NCBI RefSeq assembly: GCF_000426765.1
Contig: NZ_AUFZ01000016.1
Location: forward strand, 372,001-436,000
Direction: 5' to 3'
Length of the DNA: 64,000 nucleotides
DNA from: Vibrio litoralis DSM 17657
GTDB taxonomy: Bacteria > Pseudomonadota > Gammaproteobacteria > Enterobacterales > Vibrionaceae
In this document: positions 9,280-18,204 of the stretch, piece by piece
Position numbering within the stretch: the first letter of the stretch is position 1
Layout: each line of letters begins with the position of its first letter
Position numbers and translations under genes: made by a program
Notes under the pieces: generated by a model
Told to the model about the DNA's origin: nothing
The model's input: only the letters and a program-made list of their open reading frames with translations
Database searches by the model: none

Positions 9280-9314
9280 TATGCAAACCACGTCGGCTCA
9301 GAGTGGTTTGCATA
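9280..9314. repeat. Strong 12-bp hairpin
   Basis: TATGCAAACCAC (9280-9291) pairs perfectly with GTGGTTTGCATA (9303-9314) around an 11-base loop. It lacks an immediate T run on the plus strand. It may act as a terminator for the upstream operon or as an mRNA-stabilising structure. Confidence 0.6.
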
Positions 9315-9464
9315 AAGTACCTATTCCTCTGCTGACGTTCAGCGCACTTTAGTTCTTAACTTCTTTTTTATACCTAAACACCTTCCCACTATTTCAAAAA
9401 CTATTTGTCATTCTCACCTAAGTCAATGTTTTCGGAAAATCCTGAATATGATCTATATCAACTA

Positions 9465-9482
9465 AAGAAACGTTGTTTCAAT
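9465..9482. promoter_or_regulatory. KdgR-like operator upstream of kduI
   Basis: GAAACGTTGTTTCA (9467-9480) is a nearly perfect palindrome about 105 bases before the kduI start. It is the best-conserved example of the motif at catabolic promoters in this window. Confidence 0.7.
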
Positions 9483-9583
9483 AAAATTGTAGCTCTAGTT
9501 CACAAATGTAATTTCTCATATATAAATGCTATTGATCATATATGAATGATCGTTAATCTCTAGTCATCACTAAGGAGAAATCG

Positions 9584-10423
9584 ATGTTTATTAATTACAA
9601 CAGTAACCCAACGGATGCCAAAAGTTATGACACTTCTCGACTAAGAGAAGAGTTTCTTACGGAAGATTTATTTCAAGATAACCAAGTTAAGGTTGTGTAT
9701 AGCCACATTGATCGAATCGTTGCGATGGGGGTTTGTCCAACTGAGCAAGTGTTAAAGCTTGATGATGTAATGGACAAGAAAGCCTTCGGCACCGATTTCT
9801 TTTTAGAGCGTCGTGAACTAGGGGTCTTAAACTTAGGGCCAAAAGGTGCGGTTCGCTGTAAAGGTGAAACCTACACGTTGGAATACCTTGATGTTTTATA
9901 CCTAGGTAAAGGCGAAGAAAATATTGAATTTGAATCATGTGACTCAGCTGAACCTACGTCATTCTACTGCCTAAGTGCACCTGCGCATCATACTTATCCA
10001 TCTCGCATTATTCGTCGTGAAGATGCCAAACGAGTTGAGCTAGGTTCACAAGACAATGCCAACGACCGCATTATTACCCAATACCTTCACCCAGACGTAT
10101 TACCTACGTGTCAATTATGCATGGGTGTAACGCATCTTAAGCCGGGCAGTGTTTGGAATACCATGCCAGCGCACACCCATGAGCGCCGAATGGAAGCGTA
10201 TCTTTACTTCAATGTGAAGCCTTCACAAGTGGTCTTCCATTTTATGGGTGAACCACAAGAAACGCGCCACATTATTGTTCGTGATAAGCAGCTAGTGCTG
10301 TCACCAAGCTGGTCGATTCACTCTGGTTGCGGAACACAAAATTACAGCTTCGTCTGGGGAATGGTTGGAGAAAACCAAACCTTTGATGATATGGATTTTG
10401 TCGATATGAATTCAATTAAATAA
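9584..10423 (+). CDS. kduI: 5-keto-4-deoxyuronate isomerase
   Basis: This 279-residue cupin-fold isomerase converts DKI to DKII in pectin breakdown. The metal site is visible in MPAHTHERRMEAY (H197, H199, E204), with a further His in SIHSGCG. Length matches E. coli KduI. AAGGAG precedes the ATG. It opens a plus-strand unit with a TRAP transporter. The window also carries the unrelated DhuI-like isomerase at 3627. Confidence 0.95.
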   Translation: MFINYNSNPTDAKSYDTSRLREEFLTEDLFQDNQVKVVYSHIDRIVAMGVCPTEQVLKLDDVMDKKAFGTDFFLERRELGVLNLGPKGAVRCKGETYTLEYLDVLYLGKGEENIEFESCDSAEPTSFYCLSAPAHHTYPSRIIRREDAKRVELGSQDNANDRIITQYLHPDVLPTCQLCMGVTHLKPGSVWNTMPAHTHERRMEAYLYFNVKPSQVVFHFMGEPQETRHIIVRDKQLVLSPSWSIHSGCGTQNYSFVWGMVGENQTFDDMDFVDMNSIK

Positions 10424-10461
10424 TGAATAGTAAATAATAAAAATTATACGGAGAGAATGAC

Positions 10462-11451
10462 ATGTTTACTCGTACCTCATTGAAAAAAGCAACATTGGCA
10501 GCGGTTATTGGTAGCGCGCTGGGAATGTCTTCACTCGTTAATGCGGCGACAGAAATTAAAGCAGCATTTAACCAGTCAAACCAACATCCCCAATATGTTG
10601 CACTGCAAGGTGTAGCTGAAAAATTAGAAAGAAAAACCGAGGGTCGCTACAAACTTTCGATTTTTCCGAACGAACTACTAGGTGACCAACGTGCAGCGCT
10701 AGAGCTAGTACAAATGGGCTCCGTTCAAATGGCGGTTGTAGCAAACCCATTGGTTGAAAACTACGATAAAACGTTCCGTGTGATCGGTATGCCATATATT
10801 TATACCGGCCCTGATCACCAAGAGAAAGTTTTTACCTCTGGCATGCTTGATGAGCTTTTTGCTTCAACGAATAAGTTTGGTTTTGAAGTATTAACCGCTT
10901 ATACCGCAGGCGCTCGTAGCATGTACACCAAGAAAGGTCCGATTAATACCATCGAAGACATGAAAGGTGAAAAAATCCGTGTTATGCAGTCTGACACTAT
11001 GATCAAAATGTTGTCTTGCATGGGCGGCACTGGTGTAGCAATGGGGCAAGGTGAAGTGTACAGCGCCATTCAACAAGGGGTTCTTGATGGTGCAGAAAAT
11101 AATGAAATTACTTATGCAGACTTGAAGCAATATGAAGTCGCGCCTTACTTCTCTTCAACTCGTCACTTAATGGTGCCAGATTTGGTGGTGATCAGTACGG
11201 ATTTCCTTGCTTCGATGCCAAAAGCAGATCGCGATATTTTGGTTAACCTAGTCAAAGAAAGTACCCAAATTGAGTTTGAACTTTGGAATAAGCAAATTTC
11301 AGAAGCGAAAGCGATTGCTCAAGCTAAAGGCGCGAAATTTAATGATGTGGATATTAAACCATTCCAAGAAAGCTGTAAGAGCCTGCAGGACAGCTTAATT
11401 GAAACGCCAGCGCAAAAAGAACTCTTTAAGCAAATTACAGAGCTGAAATAA
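10462..11451 (+). CDS. TRAP transporter substrate-binding protein (DctP type)
   Basis: This 329-residue periplasmic protein has a cleavable signal peptide (MFTRTSLKKA.. to about residue 28, VNAA). It has the DctP-family fold, with YTAGARSMYTKKG and the conserved Arg region GEKIRVMQ that normally binds the substrate carboxylate. It lies 38 bases downstream of kduI and before the membrane subunits. The substrate is probably a uronate or a pectin-derived unsaturated monomer or dimer; the exact ligand is not visible. Confidence 0.9.
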   Translation: MFTRTSLKKATLAAVIGSALGMSSLVNAATEIKAAFNQSNQHPQYVALQGVAEKLERKTEGRYKLSIFPNELLGDQRAALELVQMGSVQMAVVANPLVENYDKTFRVIGMPYIYTGPDHQEKVFTSGMLDELFASTNKFGFEVLTAYTAGARSMYTKKGPINTIEDMKGEKIRVMQSDTMIKMLSCMGGTGVAMGQGEVYSAIQQGVLDGAENNEITYADLKQYEVAPYFSSTRHLMVPDLVVISTDFLASMPKADRDILVNLVKESTQIEFELWNKQISEAKAIAQAKGAKFNDVDIKPFQESCKSLQDSLIETPAQKELFKQITELK

Positions 11452-11461
11452 AAACCAATAT

Positions 11462-11490
11462 GGCTGGATAGAATTTATCCAGCCTTTTTT
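11462..11490 (+). terminator. Intra-operon terminator or attenuator after dctP-type gene
   Basis: GGCTGGATA-GAATT-TATCCAGCC is followed by TTTTTT. It lies between the binding-protein gene and the membrane subunits, so it probably raises the ratio of binding protein to permease. Confidence 0.8.
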
Positions 11491-11503
11491 AAGGTAAAGA
11501 GAC

Positions 11504-12025
11504 ATGTTAAGTGGTAATGAATCTAAATTATTATTGGCGATGAATAAGGTTAAATTCCTCGTTGATAAACTGATTTCTTGGACATGCATCGCGATTGTTG
11601 GCGCTATGACGGCATTGGTGACATACCAAGTTATTTCACGGTATTTATTTGATAGTCCTAGTGGTGTGAGTGAGGTGTTGTCTAGGTACTTATTTATTTG
11701 GTTGATCTTTTTAGGTAGCGCTTATGTTTTTGGTTTGCGTGAACACATGAGCATTACTTTTGTTAAAGATAAATTTTCGGAAAAAACCAAAATCTATCTC
11801 GATATGTTTATTGAGCTTGTCATCGTAGTCTTTGGCTTTTCTATTATGGTTTTTGGTGGCTACAACACGGCAGTAAGACAAATGTGGCAGCAAGATTCGG
11901 CATTGCAAATCCCAATGGGGACGATTTACTCGGTTATCCCAATCAGTGGTGCAATCATTTTATTTTATTTCTTGTGCCATGAGATCGGTTTTATTTCTCG
12001 CCTTAAAGCATTAAAACAAAAATAA
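11504..12025 (+). CDS. TRAP transporter small permease (DctQ type)
   Basis: This 173-residue membrane protein has about four transmembrane segments, with the conserved SEVLSRYLFIWLIFLG stretch of DctQ subunits. It pairs with the large permease 19 bases downstream. The start at 11504 has AAGG at fair spacing; an internal ATG at residue 13 is possible. Confidence 0.9.
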   Translation: MLSGNESKLLLAMNKVKFLVDKLISWTCIAIVGAMTALVTYQVISRYLFDSPSGVSEVLSRYLFIWLIFLGSAYVFGLREHMSITFVKDKFSEKTKIYLDMFIELVIVVFGFSIMVFGGYNTAVRQMWQQDSALQIPMGTIYSVIPISGAIILFYFLCHEIGFISRLKALKQK

Positions 12026-12044
12026 TAAATAGAAGGAAATAGCA

Positions 12045-13352
12045 ATGGATATGGCACTTCTTGCCGCACTGATCATGTTCGGTGGTGTGGTCTTTTTTCT
12101 TGTAATAGGTACGCCTATTAGTATCGCGGTAGGTATTTCATCTTTTGCGGCGATGTTGGTTATTCTACCAATGAAAGGTGCAATGCTGACTTCTGCTCAG
12201 CGAATGTTTGTTGGGTTAGACTCATTTGCTTTACTCGCAATTCCATTTTTCATACTGGCTGGCAACATAATGAATAATGGGGGGATCGCGATAAGGTTAA
12301 TTAATTTCTCTAAGATTATCAGTGGCTTTTTCCCTGGCTCTTTAGCCCAAACCAACGTTGTATCAAACATGTTATTTGGTTCAATCAGTGGTTCTGGTGT
12401 CGCTTCTGCGGCAGCAGTCGGTGGCATCATGTCACCAATTCAGAAAAAAGAGGGTTATGACCCTGCATTTAGTACCGCAGTGAATATTGCCTCCGCGCCA
12501 ACAGGCATGTTGATCCCACCAAGTAATACACTGATTGTTTATGCAACGGTAGCCGGTAGTGTATCTATTTCTGCATTGTTCATGGGGGGCTACTTGCCGG
12601 GTCTGTTGTGGGGCCTAAGTGTTATGATCATGGCGGGCTTTATGGCCAAACGCCGTGGTTATATTGCCAAACATAGCATGACATTAGCTGACTGTTGTAA
12701 AGTGACGATTGATGCGATCCCAAGCTTATCGCTTATTGTGGTAGTGATTGGCGGGATACTGGGCGGGATTTTTACTGCAACAGAAGCTTCTGCCATTGCG
12801 GTCGTTTATTCACTGATTTTAAGTTTGGGCTATCGCTCACTTGATATTAAAAAACTGCCTGAGATATTTTTAAGTACGGCGAAAATGTCGGCAATTGTTA
12901 TCTTCATGCTAGCAACGTCGTCAATCATGTCTTGGGTAATGGCATTTACTCAAATTCCAGCCATGATTGCGGATAACCTGCTATCGGTAACCGACAATCC
13001 AATTATCATTTTATTGATTATCAATGTGATCCTTTTGTTTGTCGGAACCTTTATGGACCCGACCCCAGCAGTTCTTATCTTTACTCCAATCTTCTTGCCA
13101 ATCTGTATGGCATTAGGAATGGATCCGGTTCAGTTTGGTATCTTACTAGTGTTTAACTTATCACTCGGGACGATTACTCCACCAGTAGGGCCGATTCTCT
13201 TTACTGGCTGTAAGGTGAGTGGGATCAGTATTGACAGTGTGGTTCGTACATTATTGCCATTCTTCTTGGCGATATTCCTTGTCTTGATGTTAGTAACTTA
13301 TGTTCCAGCTATATCAATGGCGATTCCTGAAATGATGGGGCTGATAGGTTAA
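12045..13352 (+). CDS. TRAP transporter large permease (DctM type)
   Basis: This 435-residue DctM subunit has about 12 hydrophobic segments. Family motifs include GLDSFALLAIPFFILAGNIM, the SGSGVASAAAVGGIM loop and GTITPPVGPILF. It forms the sodium-driven channel with the DctQ subunit. AGAAGG precedes the start. Confidence 0.93.
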   Translation: MDMALLAALIMFGGVVFFLVIGTPISIAVGISSFAAMLVILPMKGAMLTSAQRMFVGLDSFALLAIPFFILAGNIMNNGGIAIRLINFSKIISGFFPGSLAQTNVVSNMLFGSISGSGVASAAAVGGIMSPIQKKEGYDPAFSTAVNIASAPTGMLIPPSNTLIVYATVAGSVSISALFMGGYLPGLLWGLSVMIMAGFMAKRRGYIAKHSMTLADCCKVTIDAIPSLSLIVVVIGGILGGIFTATEASAIAVVYSLILSLGYRSLDIKKLPEIFLSTAKMSAIVIFMLATSSIMSWVMAFTQIPAMIADNLLSVTDNPIIILLIINVILLFVGTFMDPTPAVLIFTPIFLPICMALGMDPVQFGILLVFNLSLGTITPPVGPILFTGCKVSGISIDSVVRTLLPFFLAIFLVLMLVTYVPAISMAIPEMMGLIG

Positions 13353-13382
13353 TTGTCTACAGGCCTTAGGTTTAAAATCGAT

Positions 13383-13412
13383 AAAGCTCCATGCCATGTG
13401 GAGCTTTATTTT
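13383..13412 (+). terminator. Terminator after kduI-TRAP operon
   Basis: AAAGCTCCA-TGCCA-TGTGGAGCTTT forms a stem followed by ATTTTT, 30 bases after the DctM stop. Confidence 0.85.
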
Positions 13413-13494
13413 TGTGCCCTTTAAAATTGGTTTCTTAGTAAGTGAAATGAGTATAATCAGATTGAATATGCACGAGTGAGTAGGTGATAAGAAT

Positions 13495-14259
13495 TTGGAA
13501 CAGATACAAAAAACAGAATATAGAGCGCCAGCATTAGAAAAAGGCTTAGAAATACTTGAACTACTTGCATGCCAAGCTGAGCCGTTAACCAAAAAGCAGA
13601 TTTCTACGCAACTGAATCGCAGTGTGAATGAAATTTTTCGCATGCTGAGTGTGTTGGTAGAAAAGCAATATATTGAGTTTGATGCTGATACCGCGACTTA
13701 TGTATTAACATTAAAGATGTTCGCTTTATCTAACCAAGCTCCGCCAATCGCGCTATTACTGAAAAAAGCACGACCTCTGATGGAAACTCTAAGTTATTCG
13801 GTCAATCAGTCATGCCATATTAGTCGATACAGTAATGGTAATTTGGTTGTCATTGCGGGCCAAGAGAGTCCTTATAAAATGGGCTTTAGTCTACGGATTG
13901 GTGCCGAATTAGATATCGGTGCTTCAGGCTCTGGTTTGGTATTGCTGAGCTTTATGGAGCCAGATAAAAGGTCTGAAATTTTAGCTCAGCAAGATGGCTT
14001 CACATCGGAAAATTTGGATGTTATTGCTAACAAAATAGCGATGATAGAGCAGCAGGGTTATTACGTTGGAGAGAGTCCTCAAATATCCGGTGTCACTAAT
14101 ATTTCAGTACCAATCTTTGGCGTACTAGATGAAATTGTTGCGGTTATTACGGTGCCTTATATGACGTTAAACTCAAAAACAGTGAGCCATGATATTGCCG
14201 ACATTGAAAAGACTCGCGATGAGTTATTGAAAGTGGCAGGGAAACTCCACCAAAGATAA
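13495..14259 (+). CDS. IclR-family regulator, TTG start
   Basis: This 254-residue IclR-type regulator has a winged helix at about residues 12-75 (LTKKQISTQLNRSVNEIFRM) and an IclR effector domain. I accept the TTG start at 13495: no in-frame ATG lies nearby upstream, and AGGTGAT sits 5-6 bases before it. It is distinct from KdgR at 5709. Its place after the TRAP operon and before the pectin esterase suggests control of local pectin genes. The effector is unknown. Confidence 0.85.
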   Translation: MEQIQKTEYRAPALEKGLEILELLACQAEPLTKKQISTQLNRSVNEIFRMLSVLVEKQYIEFDADTATYVLTLKMFALSNQAPPIALLLKKARPLMETLSYSVNQSCHISRYSNGNLVVIAGQESPYKMGFSLRIGAELDIGASGSGLVLLSFMEPDKRSEILAQQDGFTSENLDVIANKIAMIEQQGYYVGESPQISGVTNISVPIFGVLDEIVAVITVPYMTLNSKTVSHDIADIEKTRDELLKVAGKLHQR

Positions 14260-14277
14260 ATGTGTTGGATAAAAAAA

Positions 14278-14308
14278 CCGCTAATTTTAAATTAGCGGGT
14301 TTTGTTTT
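14278..14308. terminator. Bidirectional terminator between iclR-type and esterase genes
   Basis: CCGCTAAT-TTTAA-ATTAGCGG is flanked by an A run on the left and T-rich sequence on the right. It serves the two converging genes. Confidence 0.85.
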
Positions 14309-14330
14309 TAGATATTCAGAGTCTTTAACG

Positions 14331-16928
14331 TTAAAGCTCTCTGGCCAATTTTCTTAATTTGGGCTCCGTTTTAATATGCTCAACAACGACTTGAGTTAAT
14401 GCGTTTGCACCATATTCTTGGAAGTGGGTTGTATCGGGCTTATCAATACTGCCGGTTCGGCCTTCATAATATGGATACTGTTCTGGATCAACGACCAGCC
14501 AAATATCACTCCAAGCACTGCCTGCTGTATCGCCTAATCGTATTGATTCCGCTTGCATGTCTATCAAAGGTACATTGTGTTTTTGGGCCGTATCGATGAC
14601 AGTTTGTGTGTAACTACCAAAGAAAGCATAGCCATTGCCAGAGTTCTGTTTAGTAATATGTTGCAATGGATTAATTGGTGCGCCATATTCGCCATCAACT
14701 GTTTTGGCTCGTGCGGTACCGGTCAACAAGACAGGCTGCATTTTATGCTTTTTAGCAAATGCTAAGTAACGTTCTAGCGAGTGCTGGAAAGAGTAATGCG
14801 GCTTCATCTCTGGGTACTGAGGCTTGCCATCAGCAGAGTTTGGGTAGGTACATAAATTAGCGACATCAATAGGGCCTCGCTCACCATTGGCACCATTACA
14901 CTTTTCATCATTATGGCTAAACTCGATGAAAAGGTAGTCGCCGGGTTTGACATAAGGTTCAATGCTACTCAGCCAGCGACCATTGATAAAATCACGTGAA
15001 CTTCGGCCTGAGCGTGCGGCGTTGACTATGGCTAAATGACGGCTTGAATATTGTAGATCGAATGCTTGTCCCCAACCCATTCTAGGGTAAACATCTTGCT
15101 CATAATTTGACACGGTAGAATCACCAACAAGAAATACTCGAGTACTTGCAGCTTTAACTTGGTGTGCTACTTGCTTTAATTGATCCGTTTCAAATTGGTA
15201 CTTCGGATTGCTTTCAACATTAAGAATTGGATGAAAGGCTAGATCAGTCAGGGTAGTGGAAGATGCCAAACCGGTGCTGGTGGTATAACCTCGATTATGC
15301 AGTACTTTATCAGTAAGGTTTTTCATGGTTTTACTGAATTTCGCAGGGTAGCTTTCAGGGCTCAAATTATCCAACTCATCAAGATTGCCACGTTGGAATT
15401 GATCGGAAAAAGCTTGCTGAAAGTGACTTCTTGCTTTTTCAAATTCGGCTAAAGGAAGCGCAGGAACATATCCCTTTGCTACCAATTGTTGTGGGCCATC
15501 AATACCCACAGCGTTAGCGAGACCCGATACCATAACATCAGTAAATGGGTTGATGTTTCCTACGGAGATTTCCCCTGGTTTTACATCGGTAATGATAGCG
15601 CTCATGCACAAGGAACGACGTTCATCACTTTTCAAACAAGAGACACCGCTGTGATCATTTACCGATGCCACAAGCGGTAACGTCATTTTGCTGATGTCTG
15701 CGATATAACGTCCCTTTTTATCCGTTAGAGAGATAACTTTTTGTCCAACACTGTCAATCACTTCAACGGTAGCTGGAAATTGCATGGCAGTATTCAGTAC
15801 TTCACCTTGTAGTTTACTGTTTTCAGGTAATGAAATATCAGGTGTCCAACCATCTAAAATATTGCTATTCGAATATTGTTTCGTTTGCTGATCACTTAAT
15901 TGAGGACGGTAAGCATTGTTGTCATTGAGCGCGCCTTGTCCTTTATTGTGATATTCCCAAAAGCGTGAATCTTCAGGATAGAACCAAATGGTATTTTGAT
16001 TGATATCTTTACCACTCATCTTATCCCAACCATAGATATGGTTATCGATATGACAGTTAATAAAAGCCGTATGTCCAATGGCATTAGGATCGGCATAGCG
16101 ACCATCTTCAAAGGTGGTTGTTGGGTGCCAAGGTCTTCCTAAAGCGAAAGAATTTTCAGGAATATCTGGGGATTCTTTATTCAGCTGACAATTTTTGAAT
16201 ACGAAGCCGTATGGTTGTTCAATATTGGTGGCTGGTGCCGTGATGTAACCATAAGTATTCCCTTCAGATACATCATTACGATCACGAGAAATGATCTGAC
16301 TGTTTTCAATTAATGCGCCGCCATAACCAAAAATGAAATCGACGTGACCACTTATTTTTGATTGATCAAAGTAGTTCATTGGCGATTTGATATATAACGT
16401 ATCTTGATAACCTTCTAAGCTGACATTTTTAAATTGTGCATGGTTGCCTGATTTTGAGATGAGCAGTGCAACGGCCTGAGTGGACTTTATTTTGGTTGGG
16501 TCATCATCGGATTTTTCTTGGTTGGCAGGGAAATTGAAACCATTGGCGATCGTCAAATTTCTCGCAGAAAAGTTGTCCGCATTAATGTTAACGGTACGGC
16601 TACCGGTTGTCCCCCATGTGGAACCATCATCTTTGACTGTACCGCTTGCAGTCGTTGCGGTGATGACGGTACCGGCTTGACTTTCACCAATAAGGTATAA
16701 GTTAGGTCGTTCGATTTCTAACTTTTCATTATAAGTGCCGTTTTTAATGTATATGGTATAGAGGCTGTCATTTTGTGGCGCATTTTTGAGAGACTCTTGA
16801 ATGGTCTTGTAATCGCCAGATCCATCTTGAGCAACAACTGCGTTATATAATGAAGCATGGGTAGGAGCTGAAAGGGTGAGAGTGAAAAGAATGCCAAGTG
16901 GTGTAGAAATTAATTTATTCATGTTCAT
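14331..16928 (-). CDS. Secreted two-domain pectin esterase: CE8 methylesterase fused to CE12 acetylesterase
   Basis: This 865-residue exported protein has a signal peptide to about residue 26 (THAS). Residues about 27-345 are a CE8 pectin methylesterase: QAVALL (Q151), GYQDTLY (D176), VDFIFG (D197) and LGRPWHP are present. A linker region of about 250 residues follows, with a beta-sandwich-like start. Residues about 597-865 are an SGNH/GDSL domain of the CE12 rhamnogalacturonan acetylesterase type: GDSTVS (Ser603), SGRSSRDF, FSHNDEK and DTTHFQEYG (D832, H835). Both triads look intact, so the protein could remove methyl and acetyl groups from pectin outside the cell. It lies downstream of kdgM, separated by a hairpin. 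Confidence 0.9.
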   Translation of the reverse strand: MNMNKLISTPLGILFTLTLSAPTHASLYNAVVAQDGSGDYKTIQESLKNAPQNDSLYTIYIKNGTYNEKLEIERPNLYLIGESQAGTVITATTASGTVKDDGSTWGTTGSRTVNINADNFSARNLTIANGFNFPANQEKSDDDPTKIKSTQAVALLISKSGNHAQFKNVSLEGYQDTLYIKSPMNYFDQSKISGHVDFIFGYGGALIENSQIISRDRNDVSEGNTYGYITAPATNIEQPYGFVFKNCQLNKESPDIPENSFALGRPWHPTTTFEDGRYADPNAIGHTAFINCHIDNHIYGWDKMSGKDINQNTIWFYPEDSRFWEYHNKGQGALNDNNAYRPQLSDQQTKQYSNSNILDGWTPDISLPENSKLQGEVLNTAMQFPATVEVIDSVGQKVISLTDKKGRYIADISKMTLPLVASVNDHSGVSCLKSDERRSLCMSAIITDVKPGEISVGNINPFTDVMVSGLANAVGIDGPQQLVAKGYVPALPLAEFEKARSHFQQAFSDQFQRGNLDELDNLSPESYPAKFSKTMKNLTDKVLHNRGYTTSTGLASSTTLTDLAFHPILNVESNPKYQFETDQLKQVAHQVKAASTRVFLVGDSTVSNYEQDVYPRMGWGQAFDLQYSSRHLAIVNAARSGRSSRDFINGRWLSSIEPYVKPGDYLFIEFSHNDEKCNGANGERGPIDVANLCTYPNSADGKPQYPEMKPHYSFQHSLERYLAFAKKHKMQPVLLTGTARAKTVDGEYGAPINPLQHITKQNSGNGYAFFGSYTQTVIDTAQKHNVPLIDMQAESIRLGDTAGSAWSDIWLVVDPEQYPYYEGRTGSIDKPDTTHFQEYGANALTQVVVEHIKTEPKLRKLAREL

Positions 16929-16939
16929 ACCTAAATTAA

Positions 16940-16970
16940 AAGGCTTATTAACACGAAGCTAATAAGCCTT
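16940..16970 (-). terminator. Hairpin between kdgM and the CE8-CE12 gene
   Basis: AAGGCTTATTA pairs with TAATAAGCCTT (16940-16950 with 16960-16970). On the minus strand it is followed by TTAATTT rather than a strong T run, so it is probably a partial terminator or 3'-end stabiliser of the porin mRNA. Confidence 0.65.
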
Positions 16971-17003
16971 ACAAAATGTTAAAACGAAAAATTAACGAGC
17001 TTA

Positions 17004-17729
17004 TTAGTAGCTATAAACAATACCTACACGGTAGCGTGGACGCCAATCATCTTTATCGTCATCACCTGCCATGTTTTTATCCGCTGGTTGTACTCCGAAT
17101 TCAAAGAACGGTGCCCAACCACCGCCAAATCCGGTATATGAGATTTTAGAGTTGATTTCTGAAATGCCTTGCTTCTCTCCATTCCAAACTTCTTCGCCTT
17201 CTTGCTTGATGGTATAGTCAGTACTTAAACCAAATTTCCAATCTTCAATACCGCTATAACCAGCCGCAAGGGTGATTCGGTTATAGTGGCTATTGGCTTT
17301 ATCAAGAGAGCTCTTATAGTTTTCATAGTGGTAACGATAACGAATAGACGTTGAAATGGTGTCAGTTGCTTTATAGCCTAAGGTTAAGTTTCCTTGGTAG
17401 CCAACTTTGTCTGAATTGGCTTCAAGCTTAAATTGTGGGGTTAGGCTAAAGGTGTCATTAATTTTCCAACGGTAGCTAATATTAGCTTGGTTACCATTAC
17501 CACTTTGATCGCCCCAAGCATCCGTATTATTAGTTTTATATTTTGCTTCGACTTCAAATCCAATGCCGCTTTTAAATCGGTGGCTGACTGCAATACGGTC
17601 GGCATGTGCCTGATCGTTTTTATCGCCATATTCCGGTTTCCATTCGTGACGGATATTAATTGAAGTTGCTGAAGCTGCCGTTGAAGTCACCGCGATAGCA
17701 AGCAAAGAGAGGGTTAATACCTTTTTCAT
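17004..17729 (-). CDS. kdgM: Oligogalacturonate-specific outer-membrane porin KdgM
   Basis: This 241-residue protein has a signal peptide (MKKVLTLSLLAIAVTSTAASA) and a small beta-barrel made of alternating strands, ending in an aromatic residue (VGIVYSY). SINIRHEWKPEYG and HADRIAVSHRF near the mature N-terminus match the KdgM/NanC porin family. KdgM passes negatively charged oligogalacturonides into the periplasm. It is divergent from the tog importer, and KdgR-like boxes lie in between. Confidence 0.9.
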   Translation of the reverse strand: MKKVLTLSLLAIAVTSTAASATSINIRHEWKPEYGDKNDQAHADRIAVSHRFKSGIGFEVEAKYKTNNTDAWGDQSGNGNQANISYRWKINDTFSLTPQFKLEANSDKVGYQGNLTLGYKATDTISTSIRYRYHYENYKSSLDKANSHYNRITLAAGYSGIEDWKFGLSTDYTIKQEGEEVWNGEKQGISEINSKISYTGFGGGWAPFFEFGVQPADKNMAGDDDKDDWRPRYRVGIVYSY

Positions 17730-18204
17730 ATTATTCTAGTCCTTTATTTGTTTTTATTTCAGGTCAAATAATAAACACAAAATTCATAACCTAGATCGTT
17801 GGTTATTATTTTTTGTGATCTATAAAACAATGTTTTAAAAATATGGGTTGATTATTTTGAAATGGATCAATTATTTTGTTTTTGGCGGGAAGTATATGAT
17901 ATTAACAAAAGTGAAATGTGGGTTTATCAATTAGACTTTAGTCTTATTTTTGATGTTTATTGTGCTAGATCAATTTTGTCTTGTTTCATTTTTATCAAAA
18001 CATAATCAGTGCCTTACGGTTTTTTTAACTAGATCACCAAATAAGTGAAACATCGTTCCGTAAATGATCGAAATGATCACAGTTATGTTTTTTATCTATG
18101 GAGCTTATATTTTTTCTCGTCTATTTTAATTTGGCTATTAAGGCGCATTGATAAGGATGAAATCTAACTTAGTAGCTTAACTATAATAAACTGAGGACAA
18201 GGAA
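17730..18204. promoter_or_regulatory. Divergent kdgM-togM control region
   Basis: The 475 bases hold no ORF. Two KdgR-like palindromes are seen: AAAACAATGTTTT around 17824-17836 on the kdgM side and GTGAAACATCGTTCCGT at 18045-18061 on the togM side. TTGTGATCTATAA near 17813 resembles a CRP half-site. The layout fits joint induction of porin and importer. Confidence 0.6.
18045..18061. promoter_or_regulatory. KdgR-like operator upstream of togM
   Basis: GTGAAACATCGTTCCGT matches the TGAAAC-N-GTTTCA pattern with two differences in the right arm. It lies about 145 bases upstream of the togM start. Confidence 0.6.

Larger units (their letters stand above)
9236..9583. other. Intergenic region upstream of kduI
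   Basis: This 348-base stretch carries no ORF that I accept. It holds a perfect 12-bp hairpin (9280-9314), a smaller hairpin GCTGA-CGT-TCAGC near 9333, and the KdgR-like box of the kduI operon at 9467-9480. Confidence 0.6.

Noticed and set aside
13314..13643. 109-residue minus-strand ORF across the DctM and IclR genes
   Set aside because: It overlaps the ends of two well-supported genes and a terminator, and its sequence has no domain character.
18063..18082. CRP-like site AATGATCGAAATGATCACAG near togM
   Set aside because: Only the right half matches TCACA at proper spacing; the left half does not match TGTGA.
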